From the NCBI RefSeq assembly GCF_001703635.1, contig NZ_LQZT01000017.1, positions 1 to 42,555 on the forward strand: a DNA stretch of 42,555 bases. Reading direction: 5' to 3'. Below are positions 35,374 to 42,555 of the stretch, one piece after another. Every line of letters starts with the position of its first letter. Position 1 is the stretch's first letter. The notes below the pieces were generated by a model. That model worked only from the letters and a program-made list of their open reading frames with translations, made no database searches and was not told the origin of the DNA. A program made the translations under genes and the position numbers. The DNA comes from Parahoeflea olei (GTDB lineage Bacteria > Pseudomonadota > Alphaproteobacteria > Rhizobiales > Rhizobiaceae).

Positions 35374-37972
35374 TGACGATCCTCCGGGGGACGATGATGA
35401 GTTTGCGCGGCGGCTGGCCTCCGGTGGCGGCCTTGACCACGTCAAGCGCCAGCACGGCAGCCTCGATGGCAGCTTGATCGGCATTGCGGTCAATTGTCAA
35501 ATCGCCGCGCTTCTTGCCATTGATCTGCACCGGCAGCGTCACCTGTTCGTCCGTCACAAGCGCCGGGTCATGCTCCGGCCAGGGGGTGACGGCCACCATG
35601 CCGTCATTCCCGAGCATTTTCCAGCATTCTTCGGCCAAATGCGGCATCATCGGTGCAATCAGGAGCACGATCATGTTCGCGGCCTGCTTGCAGGCGGCCT
35701 TCAGTTCCGCGTCGGCCTTGCCGGCAGCCACCTCGGACAGCGGACCGGCGACACTGTTGACCAGCTCGTAGAGGCGCGCCACGGCCTTGTTGAAGGCAAG
35801 CCTTTCGATGTCCTCGCCCACGGCCTTCACGGTCTTGTGGGCGGCGCGCGACACTGCCAGAGCCTCGCCGGCGGTGCCCGCGGCCGGGGCGACGGACTTG
35901 AGCTCGTCGGCGGCTTCGCCGAGCACGCGCCAGATCCGCTGGACAAAGCGGTGCGCACCTTCGACGCCGGCTTCCGTCCAGATCACGTCGCGATCGGGCG
36001 GCGAATCGGAAAGCATGAAGAAACGGGCGGTGTCTGCGCCGTAGCTGTCGATGATGTCATCGGGATCAACGACGTTCTTCTTCGACTTCGACATTTTCTC
36101 GATCGAGCCGATCACCAGCGTCTCGCCGGTCTTGGCGTGACGCGCGGTGCGTTGTCCGTCCACTTCCTCGATCAGCACATCCGCCGGGGTCACCCATTCG
36201 CTCTTGCCGTCCCGCTGTGCCCGGTAGGTCTCGTGGACCACCATGCCCTGCGTGAACAGTCCGCGGAAAGGCTCCTTGAGATCGACATGGCCGGTCTGGC
36301 GCATGGCGCGGGTGAAGAAGCGCGAATAGAGCAGATGCAGGATCGCATGCTCGATGCCGCCGATATACTGGTCCACCGGCAGCCAGGCGCTGGCGATGGC
36401 GGGATCGGTCGGGCTTTCGTGGTGCGGCGCCGTGAAGCGGGCGAAATACCACGACGAATCGACGAATGTGTCCATGGTGTCGGTTTCGCGCCGGGCATCC
36501 TTGCCGCACTGCGGGCAAGTGACGTGCTTCCAGGTCGGATGATGGTCGAGCGGGTTGCCCGGCTTGTCGAGCGTGACGTCGTCAGGCAGGCGCACCGGCA
36601 GGTCCTCGACCGGCACCGGCACCACGCCGCAGCTGTCGCAATGGATCACCGGGATCGGCGCGCCCCAGTAGCGCTGCCGCGACAGGCCCCAGTCGCGCAG
36701 GCGGTAGCGGGTGATTCCCTTGCCGAGATTGCGTTCCTCGAGCCAGGCGATGGTGGTGTCGATCGCCTCCTGGCCGGTTGTCTCGGAAATGCCGGCGAAA
36801 TGATCGACGAACACCACTTTCTCGGACTTGGCGGGCACCAGCGCCTCGGTCAACACGGCGGTGTCGTCGCCCGGCATGAAGAAGGCGTTCTGCACCGGCA
36901 GCCCGTATTTGCGGGCGAAATCGAGGTCGCGCTGGTCATGCGCCGGGCAGCCGAACACAGCGCCGGTGCCGTAGCTCATCAGCACGAAATTGCCGATCCA
37001 GACCGGCAACTCGCGGTCCTCGGTCGGGTGCTTGACCCGCAGGCCGGTGTCGAAGCCGCGCTTTTCGGCCTTTTCCAGCGCCTCTTCCGAGGTGCCGATG
37101 CGGCGGCAGTCGGCGTTGAAGGCGGCGAGCTCCGGATTGCCGGCCTCAAGCGCCAGCGACAGTGGATGATCCGGCGAGATCGCAATGAAACTCGCGCCGT
37201 GCAGCGTATCGGGGCGCGTGGTGAAGCAGGTCACCGCGTCGAGGCCTGCATGCGGCGATGTCAGCGCAAAGGCAAGCTCGATCCCGCGCGACTTGCCGAT
37301 CCAGTTGCGCTGCATGGTGCGGACTTTCTCGGGCCAGCCGTCGAGACCGTCAAGGGCCTCGTCGAGTTCGCCGGCAAAATCCGAGATCCGGAAGAACCAT
37401 TGCGTCAGCTCGCGCTGTTCGACCAGCGCACCGGAGCGCCAGCCACGGCCGTCGATGACCTGTTCGTTGGCGAGCACGGTCATGTCGACCGGATCCCAGT
37501 TGACCTTGGAGTTGCGGCGGTAGATCAGGCCGGCCTTGAGGAAGTCGAGAAACAGCGCCTGTTGCTGTTTGTAATACGCGACATCGCAGGTGGCGAATTC
37601 GCGGCTCCAGTCGAGCGAGAGGCCCATCGACTTGAGCTGTTTGCGCATGGTGTCGATATTCGCATAGGTCCAGTCGCGCGGATGGATCTTGTTCTGGATG
37701 GCGGCATTTTCCGCCGGCATGCCGAAGGCGTCCCAGCCCATCGGGTGCAGCACGTTGAAACCGCAGGCGCGCTTGTAGCGGGCCACCACGTCGCCGAGGG
37801 CATAGTTGCGGACGTGGCCCATATGGATCCGCCCGGAGGGATAGGGAAACATCTCGAGCACGTAATATTTGGGCGCCGGCTTGCCGGTGTCCGTCGCGTA
37901 GATGCCTGCCTCTTCCCAGATTTGCTGCCAGCGGGATTCCGCCTGTTTGGGATTGTATCGTTCCATAGCCAT
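35360..37972 (-). CDS. leuS: leucyl-tRNA synthetase
   Basis: Class I aminoacyl-tRNA synthetase charging tRNA-Leu. 870 aa. HIGH-type motif [15 protein letters not shown] near residue 47, editing CP1 domain with the conserved Thr-rich [13 protein letters not shown], zinc-type cysteines [11 protein letters not shown] and CPQCGKD, and KMSKSKKNV in the catalytic domain. Start 37972 ([10 protein letters not shown]) is preferred; 37966 is an alternative. The 1007-codon plus-strand frame opposite it is an antisense shadow. Divergent from yggS. Confidence 0.97.
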   Translation of the reverse strand: MAMERYNPKQAESRWQQIWEEAGIYATDTGKPAPKYYVLEMFPYPSGRIHMGHVRNYALGDVVARYKRACGFNVLHPMGWDAFGMPAENAAIQNKIHPRDWTYANIDTMRKQLKSMGLSLDWSREFATCDVAYYKQQQALFLDFLKAGLIYRRNSKVNWDPVDMTVLANEQVIDGRGWRSGALVEQRELTQWFFRISDFAGELDEALDGLDGWPEKVRTMQRNWIGKSRGIELAFALTSPHAGLDAVTCFTTRPDTLHGASFIAISPDHPLSLALEAGNPELAAFNADCRRIGTSEEALEKAEKRGFDTGLRVKHPTEDRELPVWIGNFVLMSYGTGAVFGCPAHDQRDLDFARKYGLPVQNAFFMPGDDTAVLTEALVPAKSEKVVFVDHFAGISETTGQEAIDTTIAWLEERNLGKGITRYRLRDWGLSRQRYWGAPIPVIHCDSCGVVPVPVEDLPVRLPDDVTLDKPGNPLDHHPTWKHVTCPQCGKDARRETDTMDTFVDSSWYFARFTAPHHESPTDPAIASAWLPVDQYIGGIEHAILHLLYSRFFTRAMRQTGHVDLKEPFRGLFTQGMVVHETYRAQRDGKSEWVTPADVLIEEVDGQRTARHAKTGETLVIGSIEKMSKSKKNVVDPDDIIDSYGADTARFFMLSDSPPDRDVIWTEAGVEGAHRFVQRIWRVLGEAADELKSVAPAAGTAGEALAVSRAAHKTVKAVGEDIERLAFNKAVARLYELVNSVAGPLSEVAAGKADAELKAACKQAANMIVLLIAPMMPHLAEECWKMLGNDGMVAVTPWPEHDPALVTDEQVTLPVQINGKKRGDLTIDRNADQAAIEAAVLALDVVKAATGGQPPRKLIIVPRRIVNVVI

Positions 37973-38192
37973 AAGGTTCACCAGAAAACCGCCAGATTTT
38001 GCCGCGACCTTCACCATGAAACCCGCCAAGCGTCAACCATTGAGGGGCGGGAAGGACCGAACTTCCGGCGCCATGCGGCGACGTGCGCCGGATGCAGAGC
38101 TTTTTGCCGGCATCCGGCCGGTGGATTGGCAAGCGTTGCGGGCTGGGGTAACACCGCGGCAGCGATCAGACAGCGAAAAAAGGAGCCTGGCC

Positions 38193-38861
38193 TTGGACGT
38201 ACGGCAAAACCTCGACACTGTGCTAACGCAAATTGCCCAGGCAGCGACCGAAGCCGATCGGAAGCCGGATTCGGTTCGGCTGGTGGCGGTCTCCAAAACC
38301 AAGTCCGCCGACGAAATCCGGCCGGCGATCGCCGCCGGACAACGGGTGTTCGGTGAAAACCGGGTCCAGGAAGCCCAGTCCAAATGGCCCGGGCTCAGGG
38401 CGGAAACGCCGGGCATCGAGCTGCACCTGATCGGGCCGCTGCAATCCAACAAGACCGCCGAGGCGGTGGCGCTGTTCGACGTGATCCAGAGCGTCGACCG
38501 GGAGAAGATCGCCCGGGAACTCGCGCGCGAGATGGACAAGCAGGGCAGGCGGCCGGCGCTCTACGTTCAGGTCAACACCGGTTCGGAACCGCAGAAGGCC
38601 GGGATCGAGCCCGAGCAGGCCGATACGTTCCTTGCGTTCTGCCGGACCGAGCTCAAGCTGTCGGTCGCCGGGCTGATGTGCATCCCTCCGGTCGACGACA
38701 ATCCCGGCCCGCATTTCGCGCTGCTTGCCAAGATTGCGAAGCGCAACGGGATCGAGACCCTGTCGATGGGCATGTCCGATGATTTTCGCACCGCCATTGC
38801 CTTCGGCGCGACCGAGGTTCGGGTCGGATCGGCGATTTTTGGCGCACGCCCGGCCCCGTAG
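38193..38861 (+). CDS. yggS: PLP-binding homeostasis protein YggS
   Basis: Pyridoxal-phosphate-binding TIM-barrel protein (PLPBP/YggS family) that buffers free PLP and affects amino-acid and keto-acid balance. 222 aa. PLP Lys35 in VAVSKTKSADEI, FGENRVQEAQ, HLIGPLQSNK and the C-terminal SMGMSDDF and VRVGSAIFG are diagnostic. The start is taken as TTG 38193 because AGGAG (38181-38185) lies exactly 7 nt upstream and no ATG gives a conserved N-terminus; the frame is open further upstream to 37902. Confidence 0.93.
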   Translation: MDVRQNLDTVLTQIAQAATEADRKPDSVRLVAVSKTKSADEIRPAIAAGQRVFGENRVQEAQSKWPGLRAETPGIELHLIGPLQSNKTAEAVALFDVIQSVDREKIARELAREMDKQGRRPALYVQVNTGSEPQKAGIEPEQADTFLAFCRTELKLSVAGLMCIPPVDDNPGPHFALLAKIAKRNGIETLSMGMSDDFRTAIAFGATEVRVGSAIFGARPAP

Positions 38862-38914
38862 GCTGCGACCTGGCTTTCCCCGCCCCGGCCATCTGCCTGG
38901 CTCCCGCGCGAGCC

Positions 38915-38938
38915 GCCCCGATCCTTTAGAATCGGGGC
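38915..38938 (+). terminator. hairpin after yggS
   Basis: 8-bp stem GCCCCGAT (38915-38922) / ATCGGGGC (38931-38938), 8-nt loop, followed by TT only. A weak intrinsic terminator candidate. Confidence 0.45.
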
Positions 38939-38975
38939 TTCGCGCCGCCGCCGACCTCTCCGGACATAACGCCCC

Positions 38976-39019
38976 ACTAGTCCAAGGTCTAGTTTCCCGG
39001 ATGGGCCGGGCGGACTAGG
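38976..39019. promoter_or_regulatory. operator-like inverted repeats upstream of prpE
   Basis: ACTAGTCC (38976-38983), AA, GGTCTAGT (38986-38993): a palindrome with one mismatch in 8. A third half-site GGACTAGG follows at 39012-39019. The region lies about 80-120 bp before the prpE start in an otherwise gene-free 235-bp gap. Likely a regulator's binding site; the regulator is not known from the sequence. Confidence 0.45.
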
Positions 39020-39096
39020 GTGCCGCGCATTCGGGATGCCGCCGCGCCGCTCGCTCGGAGCCGCGCGGCCGGCAGTGTTTGATTGGGGAGACGTTC

Positions 39097-41007
39097 ATGC
39101 ACAGCAGTTATGCCGAGGTCTACAAGGGCTGGCGGGAGGATCCGGAAGGCTTCTGGATGGACCAGGCGGCATCGATCGACTGGTTCGAGGCGCCGCACAA
39201 GGCCTTCGATCCGGATCAGGGCGCCTATGGCCGGTGGTTCGTCGGCGGGGTGACCAATACCTGCCACAACTGCGTCGATAGGCATGTCGCCGCGGGGCGC
39301 GGCGACCAGGCGGCGCTGATCTATGACAGCCCGATCACCGGCTCCAAGCGCAGCATCAGCTATGCTGAACTGCTTGCCGAGATCGAGGCCTTCGCCTCGG
39401 TGCTCGCCGACAAGGGCGTGGCCAAGGGCGACCGGGTCGTCATCTACATGCCGATGGTGCCGGAGGCGATCGTCGCCATGCTGGCCTGTGCGCGGCTCGG
39501 CGCCGTGCATTCGGTGGTGTTCGGCGGCTTTGCGGCCTCGGAACTCGCCACCCGCATCGACGACAGCAAGGCCAAGCTGGTGGTGACCGCGTCCTGCGGC
39601 ATCGAGCCGGGCCGGATCGTCGCCTACAAGCCGCTGCTCGATGCGGCGATCGAGCATTCGCACCACAAGCCCGAAGCAGTGATCGTGCTGCAGCGCGCGC
39701 AGCATCATTGCGAGCTGATCGAGGGCCGGGATTTCGACTATGCGGAGCTTGTCGGGGCAAGCATGGGTCGCAAGATCGCCTGCACCCCGGTGGCGGCCAC
39801 CGATCCGCTCTATGTGCTCTACACCTCGGGCACCACCGGCCAGCCCAAGGGCGTGGTGCGTGACACCGGCGGCCACATGGTGGCGCTCGAATGGTCGATG
39901 CGTTCGATCTACGGGCTCAAGCCCGGCGAAGTGTTCTGGGCGGCGTCCGACATCGGCTGGGTGGTGGGCCATTCCTATATCGTCTATGCGCCGCTGCTGC
40001 ACGGCAACACCACCATCGTGTTCGAGGGCAAGCCGGTCGGCACGCCCGATGCCGGCACCTTCTGGCGGGTGATCGCGGAGCACGATGTCGCCGTCCTGTT
40101 CACGGCGCCGACCGCCTTCCGCGCCATCCGCAAGGAGGATCCCGAAGGCGCGCTGGTGGGCAAGTACGACCTGTCGGGCTTCCGGGCGCTGTTCCTGGCC
40201 GGCGAACGCGCCGATCCGGACACGATCCACTGGGCCGAGCGGGTTCTCAAGGTGCCCGTCATCGATCACTGGTGGCAGACCGAAACCGGCTGGACCATTG
40301 CCGGCAACCCGATGGGCCTGGGCCTGTTGCCGATCAAATACGGGTCGCCCGCCGTCGCCATGCCCGGCTACGACGTGCAGGTGATCGACGATGCCGGCCA
40401 TCCGGTGCCGGCCGGCACGCTCGGCAATGTGGTGGTGAAACTGCCGCTGCCGCCCGGGTGTCTTCCCACGCTCTGGAACGCCGAGGAGCGGTTCCACAAC
40501 GCCTATCTCGCGGAGTTCCCCGGCTACTACAAGACGGCTGACGCCGGCTTTGTCGACGAGGACGGCTACCTGTTCATCATGGCGCGCACCGACGACATCA
40601 TCAACGTCGCCGGGCACCGGCTGTCGACGGGCGGCATGGAGGAAGCCGTCTCCAACCATCCCGACGTCGCCGAATGCGCCGTCATCGGCATCGCCGACAG
40701 CATGAAGGGGCAGATTCCCGCGGGCTTCATCGTCGTCAATTCCGGCGTCGAGCGCAGCGACGAGGAGATCGAGAAGGAAGTCATCAAGCTGGTCCGCGAC
40801 CAGATCGGGCCGGTGGCCGCCTTCAAGACGGTGATGGTGGTCAAGCGCCTGCCCAAGACCCGCTCGGGCAAGATCCTGCGCGCCACCATGCAGAAGATCG
40901 CCGACGGAGAGAGCTGGAAGATGCCGGCAACCATCGACGATCCGGGGATTCTGGATGAAATCCGCGAGGTCATGACAAAGCACGGAATCGCCCGCAAGCA
41001 CGATTGA
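39097..41007 (+). CDS. prpE: propionyl-CoA synthetase PrpE (acyl-CoA synthetase)
   Basis: AMP-forming acyl-CoA synthetase, ATP plus short acyl acid plus CoA. 636 aa. Nucleotide loop YTSGTTGQPKGVV, then WWQTETGW: the Trp-to-Trp pattern and GNPMGLGLLPIKYGSPAVA plus CLPTLWNAEERF follow PrpE rather than acetyl-CoA synthetase, while the C-terminal lysine in TRSGKILR is the adenylation residue. ATG 39097 has GGGGAG 6 nt upstream; earlier starts lack it. No prpB/C/D genes flank it, so acetate or propionate use cannot be told from context. Confidence 0.92.
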   Translation: MHSSYAEVYKGWREDPEGFWMDQAASIDWFEAPHKAFDPDQGAYGRWFVGGVTNTCHNCVDRHVAAGRGDQAALIYDSPITGSKRSISYAELLAEIEAFASVLADKGVAKGDRVVIYMPMVPEAIVAMLACARLGAVHSVVFGGFAASELATRIDDSKAKLVVTASCGIEPGRIVAYKPLLDAAIEHSHHKPEAVIVLQRAQHHCELIEGRDFDYAELVGASMGRKIACTPVAATDPLYVLYTSGTTGQPKGVVRDTGGHMVALEWSMRSIYGLKPGEVFWAASDIGWVVGHSYIVYAPLLHGNTTIVFEGKPVGTPDAGTFWRVIAEHDVAVLFTAPTAFRAIRKEDPEGALVGKYDLSGFRALFLAGERADPDTIHWAERVLKVPVIDHWWQTETGWTIAGNPMGLGLLPIKYGSPAVAMPGYDVQVIDDAGHPVPAGTLGNVVVKLPLPPGCLPTLWNAEERFHNAYLAEFPGYYKTADAGFVDEDGYLFIMARTDDIINVAGHRLSTGGMEEAVSNHPDVAECAVIGIADSMKGQIPAGFIVVNSGVERSDEEIEKEVIKLVRDQIGPVAAFKTVMVVKRLPKTRSGKILRATMQKIADGESWKMPATIDDPGILDEIREVMTKHGIARKHD

Positions 41008-41148
41008 CCTCGGCGGTGTGACGGGCCACTGTCGCTGCCACGGAGCCGGGTCCCGCGGGCGGGACGCCGGCTGACGGCATGTTCAAGCGGATTGAGAAGG
41101 TCCCGCGTCCTCGAACCGGCGCGTGGCCCTGTATGGAAGGAATGACGG

Positions 41149-41934
41149 ATGAAACTGGACGGACGTAGCGCGATCGTGACTGGCGGCGCCAAGGGAATCG
41201 GCCTTGCGATCGTGCGCAGGCTTGCCGCCGAGGGCGCGCGGGTGATGATTGCCGACAATGACGAGGCGGCGGGTGCCGCCGCGGTGGAGAGCCTTTCGGG
41301 CACGGGCGAGGTGCTGTTCACCGCCACCGACGTGTCCGAACGGCTCGACGTTCACAACCTGGTGGCCAAGACCGTCGATGCCTTCGGCTCGATCAACGCG
41401 CTGGTCAACAATGCCGGCATCGTCCATGCCGCCGATTTCCTCGATCTCGAGGAGGCCGATTTCGACCGGGTTCTGGCGGTCAATCTCAAGAGCGTGTTCC
41501 TGTGCGGCCAGGCCGTGGCGCGGCACATGGTCAAGCAGATCGAGAAGGGCGAGGCACCCGGCTCGATCGTCAACATGTCCTCGATCAACGACACCTTCGC
41601 GATCGCCAACCAGGTGCCCTATTCGGTGTCCAAGGGCGGTGTCAGCCAGATGACCAAGGTGATGGCGCTGTCGCTTGCGCAATACGGCATCCGCGTCAAC
41701 GCAATCGGCCCCGGCTCGATCATGACCGACATGCTGGCCTCGGTCGCCGACAATCCGGACGTGCGCACGCGCATCCTGTCGCGCACCCCGCTCGGCCGCT
41801 TGGGCGAACCCTCGGAAATCGCCTCGGTGGCAGCGTTCCTGCTGTCGGCGGATTCGAGCTATGTGACCGGCCAGACGATTTATGCCGATGGCGGCCGCCT
41901 GCCGCTCAACTACACGGTGCCCGTCAAGGAATAG
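41149..41934 (+). CDS. SDR-family oxidoreductase
   Basis: NAD(P)-dependent short-chain dehydrogenase/reductase. 261 aa. Cofactor loop TGGAKGIG (10-17), NNAG, catalytic Ser in the NMSSIND stretch and YSVSK. C-terminal PGSIMTDML and TGQTIYADGG are typical classical-SDR features. Substrate unknown; the closest branches act on sugars or 3-oxoacyl compounds, which cannot be decided here. AAGGA is 7 nt before the ATG. It follows prpE by 141 bp and is followed by a strong terminator. Confidence 0.88.
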   Translation: MKLDGRSAIVTGGAKGIGLAIVRRLAAEGARVMIADNDEAAGAAAVESLSGTGEVLFTATDVSERLDVHNLVAKTVDAFGSINALVNNAGIVHAADFLDLEEADFDRVLAVNLKSVFLCGQAVARHMVKQIEKGEAPGSIVNMSSINDTFAIANQVPYSVSKGGVSQMTKVMALSLAQYGIRVNAIGPGSIMTDMLASVADNPDVRTRILSRTPLGRLGEPSEIASVAAFLLSADSSYVTGQTIYADGGRLPLNYTVPVKE

Positions 41935-41973
41935 CCGCCGGGCCGCAGGGCCCGCATGCAGCTGTGCAAACGC

Positions 41974-42005
41974 AAAAGGCCCGGGCGGATCCGCCCGGGC
42001 CTTTT
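41974..42005. terminator. bidirectional terminator between SDR and trcR
   Basis: A 32-bp perfect palindrome with AAAA on one side and TTTT on the other: 14-bp stem around loop GATC (41988-41991). It serves the convergent SDR gene and trcR. Confidence 0.88.
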
Positions 42006-42031
42006 CGCATGCAAGAGGGGGAGACTGCCGC

Positions 42032-42555
42032 TCAGTCGTCGTCGTCCTCGTCGGTTTCGACGCGCTTCATGGAGCTGAGCTTGGCGAAGACGGCATCGGC
42101 ATCGATTTCCTTCTCGCCGGCATCCTCGTCGCCCAGGTTGCCCAGTTCGGTTTCGCGGGCGGAAACCAGGACGCTGCCGAGTTCGGCTTCGGGCATCGCG
42201 CCACGGTTCTTGGCGGCGCGCTCGACCTCGAGATCGAGGTCGATCTGCGTGCACAGGCCGAGCGTGACCGGGTCCATCGGCGTCAGGTTGGCCGCGTTCC
42301 AGTGGGTGCGGCCGCGGATCTGTTCGATGGTTGACTTGGTGGTGCCGACCAGGCGCGAGATCTGCGCGTCCTTGAGTTCGGGATGGTTGCGCACCAGCCA
42401 CAGGATCGCGTTGGGCCGGTCCTGGCGCTTGGACACCGGGGTGTAGCGCGGGCCCTTGCGCTTGCTTTCCGGGACGTGAACCTTCGGCTCGGAGAGTTTC
42501 AACTTGTGGTCGGGATTGGCTTCGGCCGCGGAAATTTCCTCGCGGGTCAGCTGTC
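42032..42555 (-). CDS. trcR: TrcR-like (DUF1013) cell cycle transcriptional regulator, 5' end beyond window
   Basis: The reading frame continues from the stop at 42032 to the window edge, about 174 codons; the missing N-terminus should be about 60 residues. It reads KLKLSEPKVHVPESKRKGPRYTP, split by the window-internal TTG often mistaken for a start, then an HTH-like SRLVGTTKSTIEQIRGRTHW, TPMDPVTLGLCTQIDLD, and an acidic C-terminus VDETDEDDDD-type. This matches DUF1013/TrcR, a conserved alphaproteobacterial regulator described as a cell-cycle transcription factor. The frame upstream of 42502 (17 codons QLTREE...DHK) is conserved, so the gene is cut by the window. Confidence 0.88.
   Translation of the reverse strand, partial: QLTREEISAAEANPDHKLKLSEPKVHVPESKRKGPRYTPVSKRQDRPNAILWLVRNHPELKDAQISRLVGTTKSTIEQIRGRTHWNAANLTPMDPVTLGLCTQIDLDLEVERAAKNRGAMPEAELGSVLVSARETELGNLGDEDAGEKEIDADAVFAKLSSMKRVETDEDDDD

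Noticed and set aside
36979..37185. Small minus-strand frames within leuS and similar short frames elsewhere
   Set aside because: Alternate-frame translations of the same genes, Arg/Ser/Ala-rich and without Shine-Dalgarno or conserved motifs.
35333..38356. 1007-codon plus-strand frame opposite leuS
   Set aside because: Antisense to leuS over almost its full length and extends into yggS; the translation has no recognisable domain.
38989..41001. 670-codon minus-strand frame opposite prpE
   Set aside because: Antisense shadow of a well-supported acyl-CoA synthetase.
1..42555. CRISPR arrays, tRNA or rRNA genes, insertion sequences
   Set aside because: No regular direct-repeat array, no recognisable tRNA cloverleaf or rRNA segment, and no transposase reading frame were noticed on either strand.

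Overview
The window reads as origin-proximal chromosome of a GC-rich alphaproteobacterium of the order Hyphomicrobiales (Rhizobiales), probably Rhizobiaceae-like. The main evidence is gene order and family variants: divergent pckA / chvI-chvG, the hisB-DUF2628-hisH-hisA-hisF-hisE-coaA cluster, hslV...hslU followed by DUF1402, mltA-Tim44-like / fxsA-secB, hemE next to a pyruvate-phosphate-dikinase regulator, hemJ-rho-mnmE-mnmG-rsmG-parA-parB-holA, lptE-leuS, and a TrcR (DUF1013) gene at the right edge. No tRNA, rRNA, CRISPR array or insertion sequence was recognised.

Layout. 1-4.1 kb: envelope two-component system ChvG/ChvI (chvG cut by the window start), divergent from PEP carboxykinase. 4.1-6.5 kb: iodotyrosine-deiodinase-like flavoprotein, ArfB ribosome rescue factor, BON-LysM Kbp-like protein and AlkB-like dioxygenase. 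6.5-12.1 kb: histidine/CoA operon on the minus strand, split between hisA and hisF by an oppositely oriented, lower-GC DUF3800 gene with a structured, probably RNA-coding tail. 12.3-16.5 kb: HslVU protease with a multipass membrane protein between the two subunits, then a DUF1402 exported protein. 16.6-20.7 kb: overlapping Tim44-like/mltA/smr/xre operon, divergent from fxsA and secB. 20.8-24.4 kb: PPDK regulator-maf-aroE-coaE-dnaQ on the minus strand.

24.4-24.8 kb is the best candidate for oriC: the hemE-flanking gap holds DnaA-like boxes, a consensus-type IHF site and three GANTC (CcrM) sites in 19 bp. Genes immediately on both sides point away from it, as expected for leading-strand orientation. 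To its right, hemE-hemJ-rho-mnmE-mnmG-rsmG-parA-parB run on the plus strand. parS-type sites (TGTTTCACGTGAAACA and one-mismatch variants) lie at 20.7, 29.17, 29.22, 29.28 and 31.26 kb, so segregation and replication initiation elements are packed into about 11 kb. 33.7-42.5 kb: holA, lptE-leuS (minus), then yggS, prpE and an SDR (plus), and trcR (cut by the window end).

The most unusual region is the DUF3800 islet at about 8.7-9.6 kb. The gene sits head to head with hisF with only 36 bp between start codons, reverses the operon's direction, and is followed by two perfect hairpins plus a possible enclosing helix. DUF3800 genes are known to be associated with several candidate structured RNA classes of unknown function, so this gene-plus-RNA unit is the best candidate for a poorly described system here.
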